Of a stretch of DNA of 64,000 nt, positions 18,305 to 27,210 are shown one piece after another. The stretch is taken from contig NZ_JAUSVL010000001.1 of the NCBI RefSeq assembly GCF_030814695.1, forward strand, positions 496,001 to 560,000. The letters are read 5' to 3'. Position numbers and translations under genes: made by a program. Within the stretch, counting starts at the first letter, position 1. The number at the start of each line of letters is the position of its first letter. The DNA is from Oligosphaera ethanolica (lineage in GTDB: Bacteria; Verrucomicrobiota; Lentisphaeria; Oligosphaerales; Oligosphaeraceae). Below the pieces are notes generated by a model, which was not told the origin of the DNA, did no database searches, and saw only the letters and a list, made by a program, of their open reading frames with translations.

Positions 18305-20886
18305 GGTTCGTCCCTAACTGTTTGGAGGCCGAGTTTCTTGCCGTATTTGAGTCTTACGCCTTTATGTCCGGAGTAGTTTGACGCCTTGTCAAGCAGAAAG
18401 CCTGAATGATCTAGATATGCTGCCCTGATGGGCCGGAAATTGCGATCACCAAGGTACATCAGGCTACCCAGCGCCTCATCCAAGGTGAATGAGTCATAGC
18501 TCGGCGCACAGTACTCACTTGTTTTGATCATTTGTGCGTAAAGTTTTTTCAGCACCGCCTTCTTTTCTTCAATGGTTGCCTGAGGTAGGGGAAGGATGAC
18601 CGGTGCATCAGAAAAAGGCATCCAGATTTTATCGGACAGATCATCACCGTGATTATTTTTTGCGATAAGTAACAGCCGGATTTGTGGCTGATCATTAAGG
18701 CGGGTTCGAGCCGCATCGTCGTCCATGACATTCATCGTTGACGAGGCACTAACCAATGCCTGCTGGCGCATGGAGCGGACGCGATTGTCCAGTTCCGCCT
18801 TAAGTTTGCTGATGGATCCTTGTTCCAGACGTTCTGCATATGTTCCTTCGATAATTGGTCTGATGTCTTCAGGTATCTGAATGGTCTCTTTTTGCCACCA
18901 GATTTCCTGACTACGCACCATGACGTATCTTTCGTATGGCAAATCGTCATATCGCGAGACATACAAGTCGACCGCAGGATCAAAGAAAGCAGTGTGGAGA
19001 ACTATTGTTTTGCACTGGGCGTCTTTTGGACGTTGCAACAAAGAGCCATGACGCCACAGACGACCAATGCGCTGTAAAAGCATGTCACTCGGCGCCAGGC
19101 GTGTAATCAGAAAATCGGCATCAATATCGATGGATTGTTCTAAAATTTGCGTGCCGAGGAGGATTCTTCCACGAAGTGACCGTTCCTGAGAACCATCCTT
19201 TCCGTACATGGAAACCCAACGCGACTCATTGGCAGCGCGAGCTTCATGGGGATACCTGGAATGTATTAAGCCAATCTCAATGGTCGTTCCGACGGCGGCT
19301 CCAGATAACGTTTGATATAGTCTTTGGGCATTTTGGACCGTGTTCTCAATCCACAACACCTGTTGCCCGCCAGCTGCCGCGCATAACGCCTCGTTTATAC
19401 AAGCAAGCTCATCAGTCGAATTTATTATTTTCACTGATTTTCGACAGAGGGGGTTAATAGGAATAGAAAGTCTCTGACCAATGCTATCCTGCACACTGAC
19501 CAAGGGATAGGCCTGGGGGATGGTAGTGCTTCCGCTGTTAGGACTGCCAATGAGCTTTTTTTGGGCAGCGGCTGATAACGTTGCGCTGAGGATAATGACT
19601 GTGCAGCCCCAGTCTTTCAAGTGCCGCACGAGCTCATTAATCAAGGTTCCGGTATAGGTGTCATAGCTGTGGATTTCATCAATGATGACGACTTTCCCCG
19701 CTAATCCAAACGCACGCAAATCCCTATGTCTGACGTTAATGACGGACATAAGGGCCTGATCCACGGTTCCTACCGCGAAGGGAGCGAGCAACGCTCGTTT
19801 TGGCGCATAAAACCATGAATCAGGCTTAGCAGTAGCGACTCCATCTTCATTGTCGCAGTATGTGCTCCAGTTCAGCCAAGCCTCGCCATGGATTAGCAGG
19901 GATTCCTTGCGGGTCGAGTCAGAGATGATCTTGGAGAGAAAATCATCCATGCGGACATGAATTTTTTCCGAGGTGAGTTGAGTTGGCAGCGCAAAATAAA
20001 TGCCGGTCGCGGAATGATCTTCAAGAAGCTTATATGCTACGAATAGTGCGGCCTCCGTTTTGCCGCAGCCCATCTCTGCTTCGATGACGTAGCAGGCTCC
20101 GGGGTGAATCTCCCGCAACAGTCTGTCCTGCAATGCGTTTGGTGAGAAAGGAAAAACATCTTCAAAGCGAAGACCTTGTCGAACTTCACAGGGCCTGAAC
20201 CCTGCCTCAGCCACCGTCCTAGCCGCCCATTCTGGAGTCGGCTGCACTCCGTATGGTATTTCCATAGACGAACCGAGCCAATCGGCGAGAATCACAGCAC
20301 CTAGGACGGCCGAAATTGTTTGCTCATCAAGTTGATCAGGATCGAAGGCTGGCAAGGCCAATTCGTTTTCTAGATTCGTAATCATCTGATCCCGAAGCGT
20401 ATCCCACTCTGCCCCGCCAAGCCATTGTGAATCTTCGCTGTGGAAGGTTGTTGAAAGAAAACCAAAACCGTGGTGTGCGGCAGCGACTTGAGAAAAGCGA
20501 TCGCCAAATCGTCGGCGCAAAACAAGTTGGGTGCTTAACCCGTGGTTTTCCTTCTCAAAGGGATAGGATACTCCGAAATTCTTCTTGATCCCCAACGCAG
20601 CATAAATTTTTTCTTGGAATACCGGCGTTAATTTGCCAATGTCATGCAAAGCGGCAAGCCATTCGGCAATAGGTGGTAAGAAGTCAACGAGTGAGGTATG
20701 CGCAAAACTCTTCTTGAGCTCACGCAGAACATAGCACACTGCTTGCAAGTGAGCTTCGACAGTACAGCCCATATGCTGGCTACCATCAGGCCTCCTTATG
20801 GTTTTAGCAAGGCAGTCGGCAAGTGGCTGCACAGCAATAGGGGGCTGCTGGGACTTTTGAGCATAAGATTGGAAATTGAAAGCCAT
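18301..20886 (-). CDS. cas3: CRISPR nuclease-helicase Cas3
   Basis: This 861-residue effector is recruited by Cascade to unwind and degrade target DNA. The N-terminal HD domain has H81-D82, H115 and H138-H139 (LHDIGK, NHG, AHHG). The SF2 helicase has Walker A EMGCGKT (271-277), DEIH (403-406), SAT (434-436) and motif VI QRIGRLWRHG in the C-terminal RecA domain. It is the first gene of the cas operon; the WYL regulator ends 75 bp upstream on the same strand. Confidence 0.96.
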   Translation of the reverse strand: MAFNFQSYAQKSQQPPIAVQPLADCLAKTIRRPDGSQHMGCTVEAHLQAVCYVLRELKKSFAHTSLVDFLPPIAEWLAALHDIGKLTPVFQEKIYAALGIKKNFGVSYPFEKENHGLSTQLVLRRRFGDRFSQVAAAHHGFGFLSTTFHSEDSQWLGGAEWDTLRDQMITNLENELALPAFDPDQLDEQTISAVLGAVILADWLGSSMEIPYGVQPTPEWAARTVAEAGFRPCEVRQGLRFEDVFPFSPNALQDRLLREIHPGACYVIEAEMGCGKTEAALFVAYKLLEDHSATGIYFALPTQLTSEKIHVRMDDFLSKIISDSTRKESLLIHGEAWLNWSTYCDNEDGVATAKPDSWFYAPKRALLAPFAVGTVDQALMSVINVRHRDLRAFGLAGKVVIIDEIHSYDTYTGTLINELVRHLKDWGCTVIILSATLSAAAQKKLIGSPNSGSTTIPQAYPLVSVQDSIGQRLSIPINPLCRKSVKIINSTDELACINEALCAAAGGQQVLWIENTVQNAQRLYQTLSGAAVGTTIEIGLIHSRYPHEARAANESRWVSMYGKDGSQERSLRGRILLGTQILEQSIDIDADFLITRLAPSDMLLQRIGRLWRHGSLLQRPKDAQCKTIVLHTAFFDPAVDLYVSRYDDLPYERYVMVRSQEIWWQKETIQIPEDIRPIIEGTYAERLEQGSISKLKAELDNRVRSMRQQALVSASSTMNVMDDDAARTRLNDQPQIRLLLIAKNNHGDDLSDKIWMPFSDAPVILPLPQATIEEKKAVLKKLYAQMIKTSEYCAPSYDSFTLDEALGSLMYLGDRNFRPIRAAYLDHSGFLLDKASNYSGHKGVRLKYGKKLGLQTVRDEP

Positions 20887-20961
20887 GTTCAGACTCTATT
20901 CAAAACTTTATGCGGGTAATTTGGCGTCAATGATGACAATGTGGCGGCGTACCTGGGCCAT

Positions 20962-22002
20962 CTAGTGTCCCAGGTTTGCGTCTTTTTGTGGTTGTGGGTG
21001 ATTTTGGAGTATTTTTTGGCCGATGGTGGTGATAGCGGAGAAGAGTTCGGGTGGTTCGAGTGCGGTTGCGTCGCCTTTGGCCCAGAGGACGTATTCGACG
21101 GCTTCGTAGAGGGGGATATTGGCGAGGGCGAGGACGGCGGCGCCGTCGGGTTGTCGGGTGATGAGCTGTGGGGTGGTTGCGAAGCGTTCATGGACTTGTC
21201 GGGCGAAGGCGGGTGCGTAGCGAATTATGACGTTTGGGATGGTATCGAAGGTAAAGAGCGGGGTTTTATTGAGGTTGCGGGCGGCTGGTGAGTGGTCGTC
21301 GAAATGGCGTGGTGTTTCGCGGGCGCTTTGGATGCGGTGGATAGCGAGGACACGGACCTTGTGGCGACCGGCAGGACGTTGTTGAGGTGTTTGATCTTGA
21401 ACGATGCCCTTGAGGTACCAGGCGCCATTGGCCCAGGCGATGAGGTGTGGTTCGAAGATTTTGTGGCTTGACTTGCCACTGGCGTCGCAGTAGTCGATTT
21501 CGAGTTCCTTGCGTCTTTCCCAGGCTTTGAGGACGGTGTAGAAGTGTGCTGGGTTGACGGGGATGGCATTTTTGTAGAAGACCTGCAGGTTACTGAGGAG
21601 TGCTTCGGGGTCCAGGCCGCTTTCGTGATGTGCCAGGATGGTATGGAGGGCCTGGAGGCATTCCTCGCGGACTGGCTCGGGCATGAGGGTTGAGACGAAC
21701 TGCTGACTGATGAGGGTGCTGCGCAGGTGTGGCGGTTCAACGAGGAAGCAGTCGTTACTCCAGGCCGGATCGAGGAGATAGAAGCCTTTTTGCGAAGCAT
21801 CGTAGCGGATGGGGGCGCCGAAGGTATCGCGGAGACAGAGGAGATCGCGTTGGAAGGTCTTGCGGCTGAGGCTGGGCGGGGCCCCGGCCGGATCCTGTTG
21901 TTGGACATTATGCAGAAAGCGCCGGTGGTTGGGGTACTGCTTGAGCCGCAGCATAGCGATGATGCACTTAAGGCGCTCGTGTTGGTTCTTGGTTACTGGC
22001 AT
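20962..22002 (-). CDS. WYL-domain transcriptional regulator upstream of cas3
   Basis: This 346-residue protein has an N-terminal winged helix (about 1-75: KNQHERLKCIIAMLRL, then SRKTFQRDLLCLRDTFG) and a WYL ligand domain (about 170-230: ELEIDYCDASGK, FEPHLIAWANGAWYLKGI). A C-terminal WCX-like part follows. WYL proteins sense nucleic acid or nucleotide ligands and regulate defence loci in several bacteria. The gene points the same way as the cas genes and ends 75 bp from cas3, so it is probably the regulator of this system; this is inferred from position. Start chosen at the ATG after GAGAGGG. Confidence 0.88.
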   Translation of the reverse strand: MPVTKNQHERLKCIIAMLRLKQYPNHRRFLHNVQQQDPAGAPPSLSRKTFQRDLLCLRDTFGAPIRYDASQKGFYLLDPAWSNDCFLVEPPHLRSTLISQQFVSTLMPEPVREECLQALHTILAHHESGLDPEALLSNLQVFYKNAIPVNPAHFYTVLKAWERRKELEIDYCDASGKSSHKIFEPHLIAWANGAWYLKGIVQDQTPQQRPAGRHKVRVLAIHRIQSARETPRHFDDHSPAARNLNKTPLFTFDTIPNVIIRYAPAFARQVHERFATTPQLITRQPDGAAVLALANIPLYEAVEYVLWAKGDATALEPPELFSAITTIGQKILQNHPQPQKDANLGH

Positions 22003-22657
22003 GTTTCCCTCTCGCAAAGGCCCTCGAAGGCACGGCAGCGCTGATGCCGGGGGCATGGGCGCTACGCGGTGGCAGGAATGACGTCATTGTCGCCGAGCTG
22101 GAGCGCGGGGCGTCCATGATGCGAGAAGGGAGGGCAGCCGGCTGGACAATTGACAGCCCATGGCGGCGCGGCGTGTCCCAATCGGGGCAAACGGCGCCGT
22201 TGTTGTTCCCTCGTTCCCACCTCGTCGCGGCGCAGGAGCTGACAGCGCGTGGCATGACAATATTGAGCCACTTTACTGAAGCGCAAGCGGCAGCGAGACA
22301 GATTCAGCGCTGCCAGGTAGTCGGTCAGTAACCACCCCGGTGGGGAAAACACCGGGGACAATTTGCAGGAAACCCACGGCCAGTCGCCGTCCAGCCATTA
22401 CCCATAGGTGGCTAACCAGGCAGCGGATTTCATAGGAGCAATGCTCTTCACATAGCATGCGGCAATCGCCGGCGATGAGTTGATTGGTAACCATGCACAA
22501 GATCATTCGCCGAGGTTTTGAGCACCGAAGGTGCGCCCTAAGATAGCCCAGGGCGCGTCGCCCTGGGTAAGGTGCCCCATCCCAAAAGAGCTCTGAAGGG
22601 GCGGCCTAAAAGACCTGCGACGAAGGGTCACAGCGCAAAATTGCCGCAGCAATCAAT

Positions 22658-22826
22658 GAGTTCCATTGCCTCTTTGGCTCCAGTCAGCTTCGCCGACTGA
22701 AGCCAAAGAGGCTGAGGAACACGGACCAATATGGCGCGCTACCCAGGGCGGCGCGCGCCTTCGGCGCCGCTTGCCCTGGGCTGGTATGTTTCGCGCTTTC
22801 AGCGCTTCTGCCGCTTCGCGGCCTGG
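22658..22826 (+). repeat. Multi-hairpin element (C family), copy 1
   Basis: The first hairpin has arms GCCTCTTTGGCTCCAGTC (22668-22685) and GACTGAAGCCAAAGAGGC around the loop AGCTTCGCC. A second hairpin follows with outer arms CCCAGGGC/GCCCTGGG, then GCGCTTTCAGCGC and GCCGCTTCGCGGC. Relatives lie at 30.7, 44.1, 53.7 and 60.7 kb. This copy has two mismatched positions in the first stem. Confidence 0.8.
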
Positions 22827-23123
22827 CATGCCGTGGCGCGCGACGGCGCGGGCTGAAAACCCACTCCACGGCCGGGAGACGGGCGCGCGACGGTCGGCCT
22901 GGATGACGAGTGCGGTTTAATGAGCCGTCTCGACGGAGTGGGCGAGACGCCCACTCCACGGCCGGGAGACGGGCACGCGACGGGACGGGGGCTGGCCTCA
23001 GGCGATGGTGCGGGCGGGACGCCCGCACCACGGCCGGGAGACGGGCACGGGGCGCAGGGCGCCAAACTCAGTAGCGCCACGGCATGCCGTGGCGCGCGAC
23101 GGAGTGGGCGAGACGCCCAGGCC

Positions 23124-23211
23124 GGGAGACGGGCGCGCGACGCATCGGGAGACGGGCGCGCGCCGCATCGGGAGACGGGCGCGCGCCGCATCGGGAGACG
23201 GGCGCGCGACG
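23124..23211. repeat. 23-bp tandem repeat, about 4 units
   Basis: Units of GGGAGACGGGCGCGCGMCGC followed by ATC are repeated head to tail. They lie just beyond the 3' end of the hydrolase gene. Function unknown. Confidence 0.75.
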
Positions 23212-23231
23212 TCCTGGGCTGCGTGCTCGGG

Positions 23232-24986
23232 CTATTTCTGCGGGGCGATTTCTTCCAGCAGGCGATTGCCCATGCTAGCCAGCATCATCAGCGCGTCGCG
23301 TTGCTCGACGGCCTGCGCGGCGCGCCCCGGCGGCGGCTCGAAGAAGTCGTCGCCGACCTCGTGGTTGATTTTCCACTCGTTGATGTCCAGGGTGCCGGCG
23401 AAGCCCATGATGTCTGCGGCGATATTGAACGGCGTTTCATCCCGTTTATAGGAAATGAGCATTTCGCCGGGGACACTGCGCTGCTTGCTTTTGACGCTGA
23501 GCACGTATTTATCGCCCAATGCCGGCATGGCGGTAACCGTGCAGTACTGTCGCGCCAGATCTGGCGCCATGCCGACGCCGGCCAGGGACCCGCGTATCAT
23601 CTCGTACTGCAAGAGCAGCTGCGGCTCAATGAAGGTCGACAGGCGCCGCTGCGGATCGGCATTCAGGCTGCCCACAAAGAGCGTATCCTTCGCGCCTGTC
23701 AGCCACGGGTAGCTGCCCACGCCGATGGCCAATGGGCCGATCTTGGGAAACTCGCCCTCCAACCGGAAGCGGCCGCTGCTGCCCAGGGCATAGCTGAAGC
23801 GAAACTGCTGCTTTGTGCTCTGCCCCGGTGTCGCCATGGTCAGCGTCCCTTTCAGGACATGTGCCCGGCCGGCTGCCGGCGGCACGCCAAGAAAACTGCT
23901 CATGCCGCCAAAAACGCGTCCTAGCAGCCGCATGGAGAGATTTTCCACGCCCTTGGCGGCCGCCGGTTGCACCCAGCTCGCCGGCCGGTCCTGCACAAAG
24001 AACTGCTGCAGTGCCAGGAGCATCTCCGGCAGCTGCGACACCACCGTGTAGTGGTCGACGCCCGGGAACCAGCGGATGTCACAGCCCACGGCCGCCGCCA
24101 GCTCCTGCGAACAAGCCGGGGGAATGACATTGTCTGCTGCCGCATTGATCATGGCGAACTTCCCCGCCGCCGCCAGCTTCGCCATGGCCGGCGCGTGCGT
24201 CAGGGGGTCGTAGCGCCGCAATTCAGCCAATAGCTGCTCACGGTTCTCAGGAGTGCTCTGCTCGAGAAAACGATAGAGGTCCCTGGTTTCACGCACGTTG
24301 GTGTCGATAATTGCCGGCAGATTACCGCCGCCGAGGATGAGCATCGCGCGCTGGATGCGCGGATCGTGCCCGCAGGCATTCGCCGTCATGATCGCCCCGA
24401 GGCTCACGCCCGCCGCGCCAATCTTCTGGGGATCGACCTCGGGAAAACTCTGCAGCAGATCGACCGCCCGCAGCGCATCCGCCGGGCACTGTGCCAGCGC
24501 CTTGAAAAATCGCTCCGGCGACGCCATCATGGCCGAGCGGCCCTGCCCGCCATTGCGCCCGGCATAATAAGGCAGGTGGAAGAACAATGCCGTGATGCCG
24601 TTCTGCGCCAGCAACTTGCAGACCATCCGCTCAAACTGGAAGCTCCCCGGGCCAATGATGTGGAAAATCACCACGCCGGGGTATTCACGCGTCGCCGGCA
24701 CGCCCAGCGGCCGGAACAGCTCGCCCGTGACCGTGTTGTTCGCCGCCACCTCCGTCACCACCGACGAGGGAAAACGGAAGTCGTAAGCCAGGCAGCCATC
24801 CTGCTCGCCCTTGGCCACCAGCGCACAACTGAAGGCCTCGCCGCTGCGGCCGTCCCGAAGCGCCACCTCAGTGGTCACCACTGGCGGTGGCGGCTTTGCT
24901 GGCGGGGCCTCCTGGGCGCCCAGCGGCAGCAAAAGAACGAACAACCCCAGTGCGGCAAAACGACGAAACAACGCGGCGCAATGCAT
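23232..24986 (-). CDS. Secreted alpha/beta hydrolase
   Basis: This 584-residue protein has an N-terminal signal peptide (hydrophobic residues 9-23, then AQ). The hydrolase fold has nucleophile S195 in GVSLG and likely acid D285 (AAADNVIPP) and H312 (GVDHY), as in dienelactone-hydrolase or acyl-hydrolase families. The region after about residue 340 is an additional domain I do not recognise. The start has AAGGAG seven bases upstream. The next gene upstream on the same strand is the cellulase-like protein (57 bp gap), so the two may be co-transcribed. The substrate is unknown. Confidence 0.82.
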   Translation of the reverse strand: MHCAALFRRFAALGLFVLLLPLGAQEAPPAKPPPPVVTTEVALRDGRSGEAFSCALVAKGEQDGCLAYDFRFPSSVVTEVAANNTVTGELFRPLGVPATREYPGVVIFHIIGPGSFQFERMVCKLLAQNGITALFFHLPYYAGRNGGQGRSAMMASPERFFKALAQCPADALRAVDLLQSFPEVDPQKIGAAGVSLGAIMTANACGHDPRIQRAMLILGGGNLPAIIDTNVRETRDLYRFLEQSTPENREQLLAELRRYDPLTHAPAMAKLAAAGKFAMINAAADNVIPPACSQELAAAVGCDIRWFPGVDHYTVVSQLPEMLLALQQFFVQDRPASWVQPAAAKGVENLSMRLLGRVFGGMSSFLGVPPAAGRAHVLKGTLTMATPGQSTKQQFRFSYALGSSGRFRLEGEFPKIGPLAIGVGSYPWLTGAKDTLFVGSLNADPQRRLSTFIEPQLLLQYEMIRGSLAGVGMAPDLARQYCTVTAMPALGDKYVLSVKSKQRSVPGEMLISYKRDETPFNIAADIMGFAGTLDINEWKINHEVGDDFFEPPPGRAAQAVEQRDALMMLASMGNRLLEEIAPQK

Positions 24987-25043
24987 CTTATCGCTCCTTG
25001 ACTCTATAATGAACTGTTGCAGCGGCGAGGCGGGAGTGCTTGG

Positions 25044-26345
25044 TCATGGCGCCAGGAACAGCTCGTTGAGGTGCCGCAGGCGCTCGGGGCATTCTGTCCA
25101 GCTGGGGTCTTCGGGGCCGGATGTCGTGCGCGGCATGCAGCCCCAGAAACCCAGTTTCTTCAAGGTCAGCACGGCGTACTCGATGATTTCCCAGTAGGCG
25201 TCCGATTTCTCTTCCCAGCGCATGCTGTTGGCGGCGCAGTAAGATGCGGCCTCGCCCATGACCAGCGGCACATCGCCAATGACTGACTGCCGCAACTCGG
25301 TAAAACGCCGCGCCCAGTCGTCCACGCGGGCCTTATAGACCGCCACATCGGCGTCCAGCTGCTTGCTGAGCATTGCTTCAAGCTCCGGCAGGGCGGCGTC
25401 ATTCAGGTTGCTGTAGAGCCACACGCGCCGCGTCCAGTTCAAGCCGGCCTGAGCCATGCCTGCGCGACTCCCCTCAATGTCGTCAAGGGTATTTAAGGGC
25501 GTTTTCAGGAAACGGCTGATTTTCGCAAAAGACTCACTGTACTCGGGATTGTCCAGCTTTGCCGAAAACATATCCTGCTCGAACTGCGCGTAGCTACGCG
25601 GCCAAATGTAGTAGCTGTGGGCATTCCACACCTGCATATTCCTGGGGAAGAACTCCGGCTGGACATTCGGCGTGCAGGTGTCGAGCGCAAAAAGCAGCTT
25701 GGGGTACTTCTCCCGCAGGAATGTCAGCGCGTCCTCGTGGAAACCGCGCTGCTGCGCGAGCAACGCCTTGTCCTGGCAGCCGTAGCCCAGCGGCGGCAAG
25801 CCATCGGCCTCATTGAAGATTTCGGCAAAGGCCAGCTGTGAGTCCAAGCCGCGTGCCGTCAATTCGTCAATGATAAAGCCCAGCAGCTTGGCAAAGGCCA
25901 TGTAGCGCTCTTCGTAGGGCAGCCCCAGCAGCAGTTCATTGCGCGACTCCGTCGCCACCCAGTAGGTGTGCAGATAATACCAGCTGGACAGAATGACGAC
26001 GACGCCATGCCGGCGCGCCGCCTCAAAAAGCGCCAGGATCGCCTCCATCACGTCAAAGCGGGCCCCGCCCGTCAACACCGACATCTGCCGGATCAACTGG
26101 CTGTGTCCCGCAAAGGGGTCCAGCAGCCGCACGTCACCCAAACGCCGCCCGGACAAGTCATGGCAAAAGCCCGCACCGCTGTCCAGGCGAACACAGTTGA
26201 AGCCCCGCTCCTTCAATTCGAGCATCCGGCGATCCAGGTCACTATAGACATTGCCCGGCTTGCCGCACATGAAACCCCAAATCCAAAAAGAGATGGTCAG
26301 CTTCTCTGGTAAAGACCCGACTCGTTCACTGGACAAAATCGTCAT
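25044..26345 (-). CDS. Cellulase-like TIM-barrel glycosidase (predicted cytoplasmic)
   Basis: This 433-residue protein resembles GH5-type/cellulase-like TIM barrels. AEIFNEADG in the middle would supply the acid/base Glu after strand 4, and LVMGEAASY near residue 375 the nucleophile Glu. The N-terminal motif FWIWGFMCGKPG is the first strand. There is no signal peptide. The start was placed at the ATG after AAGGAGG; a reading 66 nt longer has a poor site. The substrate cannot be told. Confidence 0.75.
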   Translation of the reverse strand: MTILSSERVGSLPEKLTISFWIWGFMCGKPGNVYSDLDRRMLELKERGFNCVRLDSGAGFCHDLSGRRLGDVRLLDPFAGHSQLIRQMSVLTGGARFDVMEAILALFEAARRHGVVVILSSWYYLHTYWVATESRNELLLGLPYEERYMAFAKLLGFIIDELTARGLDSQLAFAEIFNEADGLPPLGYGCQDKALLAQQRGFHEDALTFLREKYPKLLFALDTCTPNVQPEFFPRNMQVWNAHSYYIWPRSYAQFEQDMFSAKLDNPEYSESFAKISRFLKTPLNTLDDIEGSRAGMAQAGLNWTRRVWLYSNLNDAALPELEAMLSKQLDADVAVYKARVDDWARRFTELRQSVIGDVPLVMGEAASYCAANSMRWEEKSDAYWEIIEYAVLTLKKLGFWGCMPRTTSGPEDPSWTECPERLRHLNELFLAP

Positions 26346-26480
26346 CGCGCCGTCCTCCTTGTGCCACGTAAATGCCTTGTTGCGGGAAAAACACCTCACA
26401 CAGTAACCCACACACCGCGTTCTGCAACGAATAACACCATACGATCAACGGCAAAACACCCCGCACCAACACGCCTTACA

Positions 26481-26634
26481 TCCGACCGATCCGACCGATC
26501 AGACCGATCAGACCGATCAGACCGATCAGACCGATCAGACCGATCAAATCGACGATCCGTCCGATCAGACCGATCAGACCGATCAAGTCGATGATCCGTC
26601 AGATCCGTCCGATCAGTCCGATCCGTCCGCGATA
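26481..26634. repeat. 9-bp tandem repeat array (A family), copy 1
   Basis: Tandem GACCGATCA units change into GATCCGTCC-type units and end with TCCGCGATAA. The same kind of array with the same terminal motif (CCGCGA) occurs at 42.0, 53.2 and 63.3 kb. In one frame it would read Ser-Asp-Arg repeats, but no start or stop context supports translation. Confidence 0.85.
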
Positions 26635-27170
26635 ACAAAAAAGAAGATTAGACCGCGCCGTCCGCGCAGCAATCCGCAAAAGACGTGTTGCGATTTCGGA
26701 AAGGCCATCGCGGCGACCACCAAAACCACTTTGAGCACAAAAAAAAAATCATTTGCCAACAAGGCAAAAAAATCATGCATAAAATGCATTGATGAATGCT
26801 CTTGAAGATTGCATTTATGTACCACTAAAAACGCATTTTTCACTTGCATTTATTTGCGTCACAGCGACTGCTTGCGGACGCGTCCTGCCTATCGTCAGGC
26901 GTTGTCCAAAACTCCTGCTAAAAAAAGTGCCAGAGGGCAAAAAAAAACAAATTTTCTGCTGGAATTTGCATGATGTCCCGATATTGTAATCGGCGTTTCG
27001 AGAAACGCTTTTCTCGCCGCCGCGTGATGGGTTCTCCGGCATGAAAAAAGGGACTCGCAAGGCCCGGCAAATTAGTGCAAGTGTCTTATGAGTCACAGGT
27101 GACAGAGCAGGTTACGGCGAAAGATTCATTTCAGATTATATCGTTCTGTTTTCACTTTCTTATCATTCTG

Positions 27171-27187
27171 AGGTCAAATTGACCTCA
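27171..27187. promoter_or_regulatory. Perfect 17-bp palindrome upstream of the ATP-grasp gene
   Basis: GAGGTCAAATTGACCTC is a perfect inverted repeat with one central base, 24 bp before the first possible start codon. A dimeric regulator operator is the simplest reading. No regulator gene lies next to it. Confidence 0.5.
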
Positions 27188-27210
27188 TTTCAAGCCACCG
27201 ACCAATCACC

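Larger units (their letters stand above)
22003..23231. other. 1.2-kb gene-poor block of dispersed repeats
   Basis: No convincing gene is seen here. The block contains the border motif GTAGTCGGTCA (22317-22327), a D-type repeat (to about 22440), a multi-hairpin C-type element (22658-22826), a part of the E-type repeat (about 22890-22985) and 23-bp tandem repeats (23124-23211). Long readings across it are made of repeat sequence and antisense shadow. Confidence 0.7.
26346..27210. other. Gene-free stretch: 9-bp tandem array plus AT-rich DNA
   Basis: No gene is seen. The left part is the 9-bp tandem array at 26481-26634. The right part (26640-27210) is unusually AT-rich for this window, with several A-tracts, a palindrome GCGTTTCGAGAAACGC (26993-27008) and an operator-like palindrome at 27171-27187. 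The AT-rich part probably holds the promoter of the ATP-grasp gene. Confidence 0.6.

Noticed and set aside
22920..23924. A 334-codon plus-strand reading
   Set aside because: It is made of repeat DNA and the antisense of the hydrolase gene; composition and lack of motifs argue against a gene.
26361..26638. Ser-Asp-Arg repeat proteins on both strands
   Set aside because: They are translations of the 9-bp tandem array; no ribosome site, and the same array elsewhere is not in a conserved frame.
26993..27008. GCGTTTCGAGAAACGC followed by TTTT as a terminator
   Set aside because: The palindrome leaves no room for a stable loop and no gene ends nearby; kept only as a palindrome note.
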